From Bacteroidota bacterium (GTDB lineage: Bacteria > Bacteroidota > Bacteroidia > Sphingobacteriales > Sphingobacteriaceae): DNA of 52,462 bases. The stretch lies in NCBI GenBank assembly GCA_013288235.1, contig JABDCF010000016.1:1-52462 (forward strand), read 5' to 3'. Numbering within the stretch: the stretch's first letter is position 1; each line of letters opens with the position of its first letter. Both the position numbers and the translations under genes were made by a program. This document shows, piece by piece, positions 10,401 through 19,038 of this stretch. A model generated the notes under the pieces. That model was given only the letters and a program-made list of their open reading frames with translations, did no database searches and was not told where the DNA came from.

Positions 10401-11676
10401 GGGTTATATTTCCGCAGGGCCCAGCGGGGCACCTACGCGCGGGATGGCGCACATATTGCCTACCGGTAGGAATTTTTACAGTGTTGACCCAAGGGCCCTG
10501 CCTTCGCAGGCGGCATGGCAGGTTGGCCAGCAATTGGCCCGCGAGGTATTGGAACGGCATTTAAAAGAAACAGGCTTTTATCCCGAAAACGTAGCTATCA
10601 GTATATGGGGCACAAGCGCCATGCGCACCCAGGGCGATGATGTTGCAGAAATATTGGCGCTACTGGGCGTAAAACCTGTATGGCAGGCCGAAAGCAGACG
10701 AGTTGTTGGTTTGGATCTTATCCCATTAACTGATCTTAAACACCCGCGAATTGACGTTACTACCCGAATAAGCGGTTTTTTCAGGGACGCTTTCCCGCAC
10801 CTAATCGATTTGATTGATGAAGCCATACAAATGGCTATTGCAGCTGATGAGCCGGAAGAACAAAATTTTGTGCGTAAACATTATTTAAAGGACCTGGCCG
10901 AATTAAAAACACAAGACTTAACGATTGAGCAAGCAGAGGAAAAAGCGGCTTACCGCATCTTCGGCTCCCCGCCGGGAAGTTATGGCGCAGGTATTTTACC
11001 ACTGATACAAGAAAGAAACTGGGAGACCGATACAGATTTTGCCACTGCTTACGTTAACTGGGGTGGTTATGCTTACGGAAAAAGTGTAAGCGGTGTGGAT
11101 GCACGAACTGAATTTAAACAACGCTTAGCTGTAGTAGAAGTAGCATTGCATAACCAGGACAACCGCGAGCATGATATTTTTGACAGTGATGACTACCTGC
11201 AGTTTCACGGGGGTATGATAGCTTCTATCCGCAGTTTAACCGGCAAACAACCGAAAGGCTATTTTGGCGATACGCAAAACCCTGACAGGGCATCGGTAAG
11301 GGATTTAAAAGAGGAAGTGCTGCGTGTTTTCCGTTCAAGGGTAGTGAACCCAAAATGGCTTGACAGCATTAAAAAACACGGTTATAAAGGTGGCCTGGAA
11401 TTAACCACCACCGTTGATTATATTTTCGGTTATGATGCCACAGCAAAGGTTGTTGACGATTGGATGTACCAGCAAATAGCTGAAACTTATGCCCTGGATA
11501 AGGAGATACAGCAGTTTTTTGAAAAAAATAACCCATGGGCGCTGCATGCCATCGCAGAGCGTTTATTAGAAGCTGCGCAACGTGAAATGTGGGATGCGCC
11601 GGCCGAAACGTTACAAGCGTTGCAAACACTATATTTGCAGAGCGAAACCATACTGGAAGAACGCAGCGAAGTTTAG
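7405..11676 (+). CDS. cobN: Cobaltochelatase large subunit CobN with N-terminal ferredoxin-like domain
   Basis: CobN is the large, substrate-binding subunit of the ATP-dependent chelatase that inserts cobalt into hydrogenobyrinic acid a,c-diamide. The 1423-residue product is longer than a usual CobN (about 1250) because of an extra N-terminal domain of about 110 residues. That domain has cysteines at 29, 33, 34, 35, 70 and 74 ([11 protein letters not shown] and GGCLGPC), the pattern of thioredoxin-like [2Fe-2S] ferredoxins. The rest shows CobN hallmarks such as [20 protein letters not shown] and [15 protein letters not shown]. chlD follows 53 bases downstream, consistent with a CobN-ChlD(I) chelatase instead of CobNST. 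Confidence 0.95.
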   Translation: MAETKRQRVTRTDGKAINLVQRRGHLSYCYNACCCGRTDRGFSPVPVDLYKSEWMRRKIRNVVHMTKGGCLGPCTLANVVTLLFDGHSVWFHSINSDWQIVAIFDYIESMIAADGFRAPPAELSEYVFQFYTWKGNEAPSLAETFTPQDGIVFLTHADTDLLALHHAMQSLPGDFPKTLGINLQAVKSEQHMAQLLDREIAGAKIIILRILGRPSSIPGFSELVQRVQKQGQHLIIVSGTGDFNPEYAAVSTVSPAILQETLNYLQAGGATNLISLLCYLSDHLLMTGFGHDAPLIMPEHGIYHPDLPENATMEDWEKHKDSTQPNIGITFYRAHYISGNTGFIDTLIRALEDKNVNVLPVFSASLKATDPVSGWPAVFQFFRNDDRTLIDVLVNTVSFAMQEGTISPDENILSKLDVPILQAITSGMTRGSWESSSRGLNPLDTAMNVAIPEFDGRIITVPISFKEKGREAKGYEPVENRIERVAGIAARFARLRNIPNHSKKIAFIFTNSSSKASQIGNAVGLDAPASLMAILQAMQAEGYKINDLPESGTQLIHNLINRCSYDETYLTAEQLINAVGRVSAAQYAAWFNELPQALQKSMLKQWGNPPGETYVHGNHISFAGLEFGNVLVALQPPRGYGMDPDAIYHQPDLPPTHHYYAFYRWLRNDWGADALVHVGKHGTLEWLPGKGIGLSENCFPDAFLADMPLFYPFIINDPGEGAQAKRRAHAVVVDHLTPAMTSADSYGELALLTQLVDEYYQVETLDPSKLPLLQRQIWDLIKQTNLDKDLSVMLKRDHGDHVHEWDDEMTPEGVPVSISEMEGKDIAHLIEDIDGYLCELGAAQIRNGLHTLGWAPDGAALTDMLQSLTRLSNIGVPGLPAGIAALFDIDINQLLDKKGQRLATVSTLFTNLAGRPVVTAADALDVIDELGGHLLQLLQKQHFNKQAVQQVFYETFGLNADEVKSGGIIEALNFICTSLMPDLAQTYDEISNLLHGLSGGYISAGPSGAPTRGMAHILPTGRNFYSVDPRALPSQAAWQVGQQLAREVLERHLKETGFYPENVAISIWGTSAMRTQGDDVAEILALLGVKPVWQAESRRVVGLDLIPLTDLKHPRIDVTTRISGFFRDAFPHLIDLIDEAIQMAIAADEPEEQNFVRKHYLKDLAELKTQDLTIEQAEEKAAYRIFGSPPGSYGAGILPLIQERNWETDTDFATAYVNWGGYAYGKSVSGVDARTEFKQRLAVVEVALHNQDNREHDIFDSDDYLQFHGGMIASIRSLTGKQPKGYFGDTQNPDRASVRDLKEEVLRVFRSRVVNPKWLDSIKKHGYKGGLELTTTVDYIFGYDATAKVVDDWMYQQIAETYALDKEIQQFFEKNNPWALHAIAERLLEAAQREMWDAPAETLQALQTLYLQSETILEERSEV

Positions 11677-11729
11677 CACATTGAACAGCGATATACTGTT
11701 TTTACAAAATAAAAGGTATTACCATTAAT

Positions 11730-13679
11730 ATGAATTATCCATTTACAGCAATAGTAGGGCAAGAAAAACTTAAAAAAGCGTTGCTGTTATGTGCCATTAA
11801 CCCGGCGATTGGCGGTTTGCTGGTTCAGGGGGATAAGGGAACAGCAAAAAGTACGGCTGCCCGTGCTTTGGCCGAAGTAGTACCCCCTATTATTAAAACA
11901 AGTAATTGCCTGTATAATTGCCCCGAAACCAAGCCGGCAGAAATCTGCGATATTTGTAAACAAGCAGAAAAGCAATTGGTGCAGGTAAACGTTCCGTTTA
12001 TTAATTTACCGTTGGGGGCTACCGAAGAGCGGGTTTTGGGGAGCCTGGACCTCGAAGCGGTGTTGGTTGAAAAGAAAAAGAAATTTCAACCCGGCCTGCT
12101 TGCTGCTGTACACCAGGGGATCCTTTACATTGATGAAGTGAATTTATTGCCCGATCATTTAGTTGATATTTTGCTGGATGTATCAGCCATGGGCGAAAAC
12201 ATAATAGAGCGCGAGGGTTTATCGTTGAGTCACCCCGCAAAGTTTACGCTTGTTGGTACCATGAACCCCGAAGAAGGGCAACTGCGGCCGCAATTTTTAG
12301 ATCGCTTTGGCTTAATGGTTGAGGTGGAGGCACCTAATGACGTATCAGAAAGAACGGAAGTAGTACGCAGGAGGATCGCCTTCGAAAATGACCCCACTGC
12401 ATTTATTGAACAATGGGAAGCAGCACAGCAAAATTTACAGCGGCAGCTTTTAGAGGCAAAAAAACTGTTGCCTTTAGTTAAGTTAAGTGATGAGTTGCTT
12501 ACGCTGATCAGCCAGATCACTACTGAGCATAAAGTTAAAAGTATGCGGGCGGATATTGTTATTTTTAAAACAGCTGTTACTCTTTCGGCACTTAACCTCC
12601 GTATGCAGGTTACGGCAGATGATGTTACCCAGGCTGCTGAACTGGCATTGGCCCATCGAAGAAAAAAACATCTTTTTTCGGAACCCAAAAGCGGTCATGA
12701 CAATACCGGCGATAAAAAGCAGCAAAACCCTTCACAAAACAGTGACGCTAAAGAATCTGCCGGCCAAAATCAATTCCCGGAAATAAAAAACGATCTGAAA
12801 GAGAATTCAAGCGTTCAAAAAGATAATAATGGATCATCCGCAGAAAAAAATCAAATTAAAATACCGGAGGAGCAGATTTTTGAAGCAGTACTCCCGCTGT
12901 CGCAAATAAAAGTTGAGGACCTGTTATCGGAACAAGCTGCCCAAACAGGGCGGCGAAGTGTAAGCGCTGATACAAAAAGAGGGTTATATATTAATCCTGA
13001 GCCAGCAAAAAATACAACTGATATTGCGATAGATGCGACTGTACTTCATGCTTTATCACGTAACCCGGAGCAGTTGGATATTACTATTGATGACCTGCAC
13101 CGTAAAAAGCGGAACGGAAAAACGAGTAATTTAATTTTATTTGTGGTAGATGCTTCCGGCTCTATGGCTGCAAGCAAACGGATGGAAGCAGTAAAGGGAA
13201 CAGTTATTAGCCTGTTAACAGATGCCTACCAAAAACGAGACAGCGTGGGTGTAATTGCTTTTCGTGGTATCGGGGCACAGGTACTGCTAAACCCTACCCA
13301 AAGCGTTGAGCTTGCAGAAGAAGCCATGAGCAGCCTGCCAACCGGCGGGCGGACACCTTTGCCGCATGCTTTACAAACTGCTATCGAGCTTTTGCACCGG
13401 TTTGATCAGATAAATAGCTATAAACCTATATTGGTTATTCTTACAGACGGTAAAGCCAATGTTGCATTACCAGGCGGGGGCGATGCATGGGACCAAACAA
13501 TTACTTTAGCTGCCCAGCTTAAAAAATTAAACATCCGGTCGATAGTATTAAACACCGATATAAATTATTTTAATTTAAACAGGGCCGGAGAACTGGCTAA
13601 ATCACTTGGCGGTCAGTATTTATCATTACATGATATATCCAAAGAACAGCTTACTCCAATAATAAATCAATTACTATAA
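11730..13679 (+). CDS. chlD: Magnesium-chelatase-type ChlD (AAA+ plus VWA), cobaltochelatase medium subunit
   Basis: This is the ATPase/adaptor partner of CobN. The 649-residue protein has an AAA+ domain at about 1-320, with Walker A GDKGTAKS at 34-41 and Walker B LYIDEVNLL near 132-140. Next comes a low-complexity K/Q/N/E-rich linker at about 315-400, and then a von Willebrand A domain with MIDAS DASGS near 474 and TGGRTPLPHAL. No separate chlI or cobS-type ATPase gene is in the window. At the junction of AAA+ domain and linker lies A_AAA_AAA (12662-12668). A -1 slip there reads ten further codons to TGA at 12698-12700, giving a 323-residue ChlI-like product. See the separate entry and finding. 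Confidence 0.92.
   Translation: MNYPFTAIVGQEKLKKALLLCAINPAIGGLLVQGDKGTAKSTAARALAEVVPPIIKTSNCLYNCPETKPAEICDICKQAEKQLVQVNVPFINLPLGATEERVLGSLDLEAVLVEKKKKFQPGLLAAVHQGILYIDEVNLLPDHLVDILLDVSAMGENIIEREGLSLSHPAKFTLVGTMNPEEGQLRPQFLDRFGLMVEVEAPNDVSERTEVVRRRIAFENDPTAFIEQWEAAQQNLQRQLLEAKKLLPLVKLSDELLTLISQITTEHKVKSMRADIVIFKTAVTLSALNLRMQVTADDVTQAAELALAHRRKKHLFSEPKSGHDNTGDKKQQNPSQNSDAKESAGQNQFPEIKNDLKENSSVQKDNNGSSAEKNQIKIPEEQIFEAVLPLSQIKVEDLLSEQAAQTGRRSVSADTKRGLYINPEPAKNTTDIAIDATVLHALSRNPEQLDITIDDLHRKKRNGKTSNLILFVVDASGSMAASKRMEAVKGTVISLLTDAYQKRDSVGVIAFRGIGAQVLLNPTQSVELAEEAMSSLPTGGRTPLPHALQTAIELLHRFDQINSYKPILVILTDGKANVALPGGGDAWDQTITLAAQLKKLNIRSIVLNTDINYFNLNRAGELAKSLGGQYLSLHDISKEQLTPIINQLL
12662..12700 (+). 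promoter_or_regulatory. Candidate -1 programmed frameshift site in chlD
   Basis: In the chlD frame the codons are AGA AAA AAA CAT, so 12662-12668 form the canonical slippery heptamer A_AAA_AAA. After a -1 slip the reading continues from 12668 through ten codons and stops at TGA 12698-12700. The site falls just after the AAA+ domain, so the short product would be about 323 residues, the size of a ChlI subunit. I see no strong Shine-Dalgarno-like stimulator upstream. Downstream there is only a weak 5-bp stem (CTTTT/AAAAG). Programmed frameshifting in chlD genes lacking chlI has been reported; activity here is untested. Confidence 0.6.
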
Positions 13680-13700
13680 AGTTTCAGGACAGATACAAAG

Positions 13701-14639
13701 ATGAAAGAAGGGATATTACTTTGCGGGCATGGTAGCCGGAAAACTGCAGGAGTAGAAGAATTTAAAAAACTGGTTGAAATTTTAAAGGACAGATATAAAA
13801 CTACCTTCGAAGTGGATTATGGTTTTTTGGAATTCAACCATCCGCTTTTCGAGGCCGCTGTTGAACGTTTGTATAACAAAGGCATCCGTACCATTTATGC
13901 TTTACCTGTTATTTTGTTTGCAGGGGCACATGCTAAAAATGATATCCCTTATGAGCTGAACACTATCCAATCTTACTATACTGACCTGAAAATAAAAATG
14001 GGCAGTCCTATCGGTGTTAATTCCCATGTTTTAGGCCTGGCTAAAAAAAGGATTGAAGAAACCGAACTTACTTTGACCCCTATTGAAAGGAAGGAAACTT
14101 GCCTGGTTGTTGTTGGCCGGGGCACTACGGACCCTGATGCTAACAGCGATGTAAACAAGTTAATGAGCATGCTTTGGGAAGGCATGGGATTTGGTTTTGC
14201 GACAACAGCATACAGCGGTACTGCCCACCCATCGGTAGACCAATCCTTAAACCTGGTAGAAAAACTCGGTTTTAAACGAACTATTGTTATCCCCTTCTTT
14301 TTTTTTACAGGTGTTTTATTGGACCGGGTTTATTCGATTTTAGAAGAAAAGAATAATGCTTCTTGGCAGGAATTTGTATATACTGCTCCTTTCGGCACAG
14401 ATGAACTGATGCTGAAAGCCTTTGATGACCGTTTAGATGAGGTTATTAACGGCGCAGGAAATATGAATTGTCAGCTTTGCAAATACCGCAAACAGATAAT
14501 AGGCTTTGAAGAAGAAATAGGCAAAGAACAAATAGGCCATCACCTTAACGTAAAAGGTGTGCTTTTTGAAGAAGATGAAAAAATAGGCGGAAAAAAGAAC
14601 TCTTTAGGTAACAGCTTTAAAAAGCTGCTGGGGATTTAA
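13701..14639 (+). CDS. cbiX: CbiX-type sirohydrochlorin chelatase, long form with MNCQLC motif
   Basis: CbiX inserts Co(II) (or Fe(II)) into sirohydrochlorin without ATP. The 312-residue protein has two tandem chelatase halves with catalytic-type histidines H10 (CGHGSRK) and H176 (YSGTAHPS). Its C-terminal tail carries MNCQLC with C257 and C260. An MXCXXC motif is known from the Bacillus megaterium long CbiX, where it is tied to an iron-sulfur centre. It starts 21 bases after chlD. Presence beside cobN is odd, since cobalt would be inserted twice in principle. It may instead serve siroheme synthesis. It ends 4 bases from the convergent transporter gene. Confidence 0.88.
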   Translation: MKEGILLCGHGSRKTAGVEEFKKLVEILKDRYKTTFEVDYGFLEFNHPLFEAAVERLYNKGIRTIYALPVILFAGAHAKNDIPYELNTIQSYYTDLKIKMGSPIGVNSHVLGLAKKRIEETELTLTPIERKETCLVVVGRGTTDPDANSDVNKLMSMLWEGMGFGFATTAYSGTAHPSVDQSLNLVEKLGFKRTIVIPFFFFTGVLLDRVYSILEEKNNASWQEFVYTAPFGTDELMLKAFDDRLDEVINGAGNMNCQLCKYRKQIIGFEEEIGKEQIGHHLNVKGVLFEEDEKIGGKKNSLGNSFKKLLGI

Positions 14640-14643
14640 AAGG

Positions 14644-15360
14644 TTACCATTTAAAAAACACCCTGCTGATCCAGATGCACCCGATGGCAATTGATGCTAA
14701 GCCGGCGATGCCATTCATCCATTTAAAAATCGCTAAATTCTTTTCTAAAAAACGGCTCATCGTCGAGATCAGCACATAGCTATAGATACCCATTGCTAAA
14801 ACTATTCCGCCCGATTCAATTACCAAAACCATTACCGAACCGCCAATGGTAGTGGCGCTGATAACCAAAGCGGTTGTTAACGCCCCGCCGGTACCGGCTA
14901 AGCCATGCAACATCCCAACCCAGAAAGAGCGTGTTAAAGGATTTAACGCAATTTCTTCGCCTGTTTTACCATGTAAGTGCAACCCGTCTGAAAGTAAATG
15001 GTCGTGTGCTTCAATTTTTTTGCTATCGCGCACCATTTCATTTATTTTATAATTGCTTCTTATGGCCTGTATGCCTAATAAAATCATAATTGGGCCAACC
15101 GCTATTTCGGCCCAGGATGAAATATTGGTTACATATAATTGAAGCGACTCTTTAAAAACAAGCGCGATCATTCCGAAAATTATTAAAGTTACAGAATGCC
15201 CTAATGCCCATTGCGATGCTTTAAAAATGACTATCCAGGATGTTTTTTTCTTTTTTACTGCTTGTTCGGAGGCTAAAACAGATACTGCCGTAACATGATC
15301 AGGCTCAACAGAATGTAGGATACCTGCAATTAATGGCCGGCTAATACTAAGTATATTCAT
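14644..15360 (-). CDS. NicO/UreH-like cobalt or nickel transporter
   Basis: The 238-residue membrane protein has about six hydrophobic segments. An HX4DH metal motif (HSVEPDHVTA) lies in the first helix, a second histidine pattern (WALGHSVTL) near residue 51, and a histidine-rich loop (HDHLLSDGLHLHGKTG) near 119. This pattern is typical of the NicO/HupE/UreH-type metal transporters. It is the last gene of the minus-strand cobalamin operon and overlaps cbiD by 4 bases, which suggests cobalt as substrate. Direction of transport (uptake or efflux) cannot be read from the sequence. Confidence 0.8.
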   Translation of the reverse strand: MNILSISRPLIAGILHSVEPDHVTAVSVLASEQAVKKKKTSWIVIFKASQWALGHSVTLIIFGMIALVFKESLQLYVTNISSWAEIAVGPIMILLGIQAIRSNYKINEMVRDSKKIEAHDHLLSDGLHLHGKTGEEIALNPLTRSFWVGMLHGLAGTGGALTTALVISATTIGGSVMVLVIESGGIVLAMGIYSYVLISTMSRFLEKNLAIFKWMNGIAGLASIAIGCIWISRVFFKW

Positions 15361-16451
15361 TTTGGGTATTTTATAAATGCTCCATCTTTGTTGATCAGAA
15401 AAAGCACCAGATCAACATTTGGAATAAGTTTGGAACAAGTTTTATAACAAGCTTTAAGTAAAGTTGTATAAAATGGTTCGCCATTGGCAAAGCTAAACAA
15501 TTCGGTTAAGCGTCCTGCCATATTAAGCAACAAAATGTTATCAAGGAGATCACCACTATACCCGCAATCAAGGGCTAACTGATATACAAATTCTTTATTC
15601 CAGGTGTTTTTGCCGCTATGGGTATCTAATAAACCCTCGGCCAGCTTTACAGATTTGCCGAGCATAATACCCATGTTCACTTTTTTGATGCTGCCCGTTG
15701 CTATTTTTTCAAGCGTTTCACCTATCCAGTTGCCATAATGTATAAATGCAAAAGCAGGTAGACCAGGAAATAGCGCCGCAAGGTATTTTTCACTCCTTGC
15801 ACCCGAATTAATAACCAGTTCATCAGCGCCATTTGCAACCGCCACATCAATGCCCTGTACAATACTGGCAATGTACGAAGAGGCCGAAAAAGGGGTAACT
15901 ATTCCCGTAGTCCCCAAAATTGAAATCCCGCCAATAATCCCCAGGCGTTCGTTTAGCGTTCGTTTGGCTATTATTTCACCATCTATCACAAAAATGGTAA
16001 CATCAACCCCTTTATTTTCCAGGCCGTGATACGCCAAAAGTTTTTTACAGGCATTGACAATCATCAGCCGGGGCACAGGGTTTATTGCCGGTTCGCCCAC
16101 AGCTATTTCCAGCCCGGGTAAGGTAACAGTGCCAACCCCTTTGCCTTGTAAAAAGTTAATATCTCCTGAGTCATTTAACCTTACTGTTGAGCCAATAATT
16201 GCGCCGTGGGTAACATCAGGATCATCACCGGCATCTTTTTGCGTGGTACATTCACAGGTTTCATCATTTAAATTGCAGTCGATAATTTCAAATTCGTGCC
16301 GGATGCCAATAGGTAAGGTTATTGTTATGCGTTCAACTTTTTTTTGCAGAATAAGCGCTTGCAAGGCAGCCCTACTACAGGCAGTTGCACATGCACCTGT
16401 GGTAAAACCCGTTTTTAAAGGTCCGTCTGGAATTGGCTGAAGCTCACTCAT
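15357..16451 (-). CDS. cbiD: Cobalt-precorrin-5B (C1)-methyltransferase CbiD
   Basis: CbiD methylates C1 during ring contraction and is the functional counterpart of CobF. The 364-residue product has the family opening LKTGFTTGACATACSRAAL (residues 12-30) and the GEPAINPVPRLMI and GTTGIVTPFS blocks. It is of normal length. It overlaps the transporter by 4 bases and cobK by 8 bases. No cobF is present in the window, so CbiD would do this step even though cobalt may be inserted late. Confidence 0.94.
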   Translation of the reverse strand: MSELQPIPDGPLKTGFTTGACATACSRAALQALILQKKVERITITLPIGIRHEFEIIDCNLNDETCECTTQKDAGDDPDVTHGAIIGSTVRLNDSGDINFLQGKGVGTVTLPGLEIAVGEPAINPVPRLMIVNACKKLLAYHGLENKGVDVTIFVIDGEIIAKRTLNERLGIIGGISILGTTGIVTPFSASSYIASIVQGIDVAVANGADELVINSGARSEKYLAALFPGLPAFAFIHYGNWIGETLEKIATGSIKKVNMGIMLGKSVKLAEGLLDTHSGKNTWNKEFVYQLALDCGYSGDLLDNILLLNMAGRLTELFSFANGEPFYTTLLKACYKTCSKLIPNVDLVLFLINKDGAFIKYPK

Positions 16452-17181
16452 GCTGAATCATTGCTAATAATTCTGATAAAGTATGTGTTATTTTGAAGGA
16501 AGCAGGCAGCTCCGGTTTTGTAATAATAAATATAGGGATATTACAGGCAATTGCAGCTTCGATTTTTGCATCAAGCTTACCGTTTAAGCCGCTTTCTTTG
16601 GTTAATATTACTTCGGGCCTTAACCTGTTAAACAGTTCAATTTCCTTGTCTTTTTCCTGTGGCAAACCAAAAAGTAGATTTTGCGGTGGAAAATTATACC
16701 GGGCAGCAAAATCAATAGAATAATCCCTGTTTAAGATACGGAACCAACACTGTTTTATTTGCCAGTAACTGCTAAGTTTGGGGATAGATTGAACCCCTGT
16801 AAGAACCAGCATCGATTGATAATTATTGGCATTTATTGCTACTATAGCTTCTTCATAATTATTCACATAATAAACCAATGGATCGATGATCCGCTCGGAA
16901 AACAGCCTTTCATAACGAATAACAGGAACATCGCCGGATAATGAGGCCACCGTAATATGCAACTCTTTAGCAAATGGATGGCAGGCATCTATAATATGAG
17001 AAACATGATGCTCATTACAAAACGCTTTTAATGCCGTTTCATCCAAGCCGCCGTACCTGTATTGTCCTTTACCTTCAAATATCACTTCGGTACGGGTAGA
17101 ATAGATATAAGCTATTCCAGCATCATCCAGCGCATTTGCTGCTTGTTTGGCTTCGGTTGTCCCTCCTAATAAAAGAATCAT
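16444..17181 (-). CDS. cobK: Precorrin-6A reductase
   Basis: It reduces precorrin-6A to precorrin-6B with NADPH (CobK/CbiJ family). The 245-residue product starts MILLLGGTTEAKQAANAL, the usual family opening, and has the GGLDE and DACHPFA blocks near residues 43 and 61. Length is normal. It overlaps cbiD by 8 bases and the cbiG-cobM fusion by 4 bases, so the genes are translationally coupled. Confidence 0.93.
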   Translation of the reverse strand: MILLLGGTTEAKQAANALDDAGIAYIYSTRTEVIFEGKGQYRYGGLDETALKAFCNEHHVSHIIDACHPFAKELHITVASLSGDVPVIRYERLFSERIIDPLVYYVNNYEEAIVAINANNYQSMLVLTGVQSIPKLSSYWQIKQCWFRILNRDYSIDFAARYNFPPQNLLFGLPQEKDKEIELFNRLRPEVILTKESGLNGKLDAKIEAAIACNIPIFIITKPELPASFKITHTLSELLAMIQHE

Positions 17182-19031
17182 TTAACAGCTTTTGCAGTTT
17201 CCTTTTTCCTGAAGATATGATGCCAGTTATCACCGTAAAGCCATGACCTGTTTTTACGTGCCCCTACCGCTTCGCCAACAATAATCAGTACAGTTCGGCT
17301 TAATTTATTATCTTTTATAATCTGGCTCAGTTCATTTAATTTTCCTGTCCAAACCTTTTCGTCTTTCCAGCTAACCCGGTACAAAACAGCAAGAGGCGTT
17401 TCGGGGGGGTAATGCTGTAATAACTGACTCTCTACCTTCTTTACAATACCTGCACTTAAAAAAATGCACATCGTTGCACGCAGTTTAGCCATATCTTCCA
17501 GCTTCTCATGTTCGGGCATTGGGGTATTGCCTTCGCCCCGGGTAAGGATAATAGTTTGAGCTACCTCGGGGATTGTAAATTCAGATCGTAAATATGCAGC
17601 CGCTGCCTGGAAAGATGAAATACCTGGAACAATAAAATAATCGTAGTTCTTTTCATCAAAAATGGTCATCTGCTCCTGTATAGCCCCGTAAATGGAGGGA
17701 TCACCTGAATGTAGCCTTACAATTAATTTCCCTTGCTTATACATTTCATCTATCAGATCCATCTGCTCTTCCAGGGTCATAGAAGCAGAGTTTCTGACTA
17801 ATGCTGTAGGGTGTGCAAAATGAGTCAGTTCTTCGGGCACCAAGCTGCCCGCATATAAAATACAGTCAGCATTTTCCAGTAATTCTTTTCCTTTTAGGGT
17901 GATGTATTCTGGTGCGCCTGGCCCTGCGCCAACAATGGCAATTTGCCCTTTACGCTCAAATGAGCTAATCAGGCTAATGGCATACGTGAATTTTTTACCC
18001 GATGAAACTTCTGTCTTAGTTTTTTCTATCAACCATGTGGTTGTGTTTGCCGCTAACGCTGATGAACTTTCGGCCACACCAGCTACGCCTATTTTACCAA
18101 GCACCACATCTGACGGATTGGCAACCTGAATGTTATTTAATTCGTCAACAGCATAAGTAATAAAATCCCATTTATGCTTTTTTGAAATACTTAGATACGC
18201 CTTTTCTTCGGCTTTAATATCGACAGAAGTTAATGCCGAAATGCTTTGACGGGCAATACCCTCCTGCGTCAATTTGTCCAATAGCATCTCCTCAAACAAT
18301 TCCGGTTCAATATCTTTCCCACAGCCGCTTCCTAAGGTTAAACATTTTGGATAAAAAGAGATTACCGGAGTTTCGCTTTTAATAAGCTCATAGCCTACAT
18401 AAATCAACAACTCATAGTCAGCCTGATTTATATTGCTTATATCATAGTAAACATCAACAAAGGTTGGTTTTGATTTTTCGAGCCAAGCGGTTCCTGCATC
18501 TTTTACTTTTAAAATAAGCGCAGTTGGCCGGTTATTTACAAATAAGGAAATGGCCTTGTTTAATGGTAGCGATGCGTTTACAGACCAGTTAAATTTAGCC
18601 CCTAACAGGTCTAATGCCCAAATATCCTGCAAATCGCTTGACGTAGTAATTACTGCCTGTGCCTGAAAAATATGACTTATCTTTTTAGTGATCTCATTTG
18701 CCCCACCAGTATGGCCGCTTAACACCGACTGCACAAATTTCCCCTGTTCGTCTATGTTAATAACCGCAGGATCAGTTGTTTTATTTTTAATATGGGGTGC
18801 AATGCTGCGTACACAAATACCCAGCGCCCCTACAAATATCCATACATCAAAACGGTTAAATTTCTCTTGCATTAAACCGTCAATGTTATCAAGTTTTATA
18901 ATGTCTTTTGAATATTCCGTTTCGCGTGTGGTATATAATTTACTGCGATAAAATTCCTGTTGTATAGTTTTCCCGATAGCTAAACCGCTATCAGTAAAAG
19001 CAACAATTCCTACCTTTTCCTCTTTTAACAT
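17178..19031 (-). CDS. CbiG-CobM fusion: precorrin-5A hydrolase plus precorrin-4 C11-methyltransferase
   Basis: The 617-residue protein joins two pathway steps. The N-terminal part is CbiG, which opens the delta-lactone and removes the C20 fragment as acetaldehyde. Its N domain has WIFVGALGICVRSIAPHI near 66-83 and LSGHTGGAN near 108, and its C domain has LGSGCGKD near 233. From about residue 365 a complete tetrapyrrole methylase follows: AIVGAGPGAPEYITLKG, LHSGDPSIYGA and the VPGISSFQAAAA block, typical of CobM/CbiF. CbiG is the counterpart of the CobG route, so its presence implies an oxygen-independent-type ring contraction. It overlaps cobK by 4 bases and lies 7 bases after cobL. Confidence 0.92.
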   Translation of the reverse strand: MLKEEKVGIVAFTDSGLAIGKTIQQEFYRSKLYTTRETEYSKDIIKLDNIDGLMQEKFNRFDVWIFVGALGICVRSIAPHIKNKTTDPAVINIDEQGKFVQSVLSGHTGGANEITKKISHIFQAQAVITTSSDLQDIWALDLLGAKFNWSVNASLPLNKAISLFVNNRPTALILKVKDAGTAWLEKSKPTFVDVYYDISNINQADYELLIYVGYELIKSETPVISFYPKCLTLGSGCGKDIEPELFEEMLLDKLTQEGIARQSISALTSVDIKAEEKAYLSISKKHKWDFITYAVDELNNIQVANPSDVVLGKIGVAGVAESSSALAANTTTWLIEKTKTEVSSGKKFTYAISLISSFERKGQIAIVGAGPGAPEYITLKGKELLENADCILYAGSLVPEELTHFAHPTALVRNSASMTLEEQMDLIDEMYKQGKLIVRLHSGDPSIYGAIQEQMTIFDEKNYDYFIVPGISSFQAAAAYLRSEFTIPEVAQTIILTRGEGNTPMPEHEKLEDMAKLRATMCIFLSAGIVKKVESQLLQHYPPETPLAVLYRVSWKDEKVWTGKLNELSQIIKDNKLSRTVLIIVGEAVGARKNRSWLYGDNWHHIFRKKETAKAVK

Positions 19032-19038
19032 ATCAGCT

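Noticed and set aside
12230..12688. 152-codon antisense frame within chlD
   Set aside because: It lies wholly inside a well-supported gene and its translation (many S, A, R, L, C) is typical of a shadow frame.
13701..14639. CbiX taken as two separate genes
   Set aside because: The two chelatase-like halves are in one uninterrupted frame and long-form CbiX proteins of this type are known.
16054..16440. 128-codon plus-strand frame over cbiD
   Set aside because: Antisense to a well-supported cbiD; composition is that of a complement frame.
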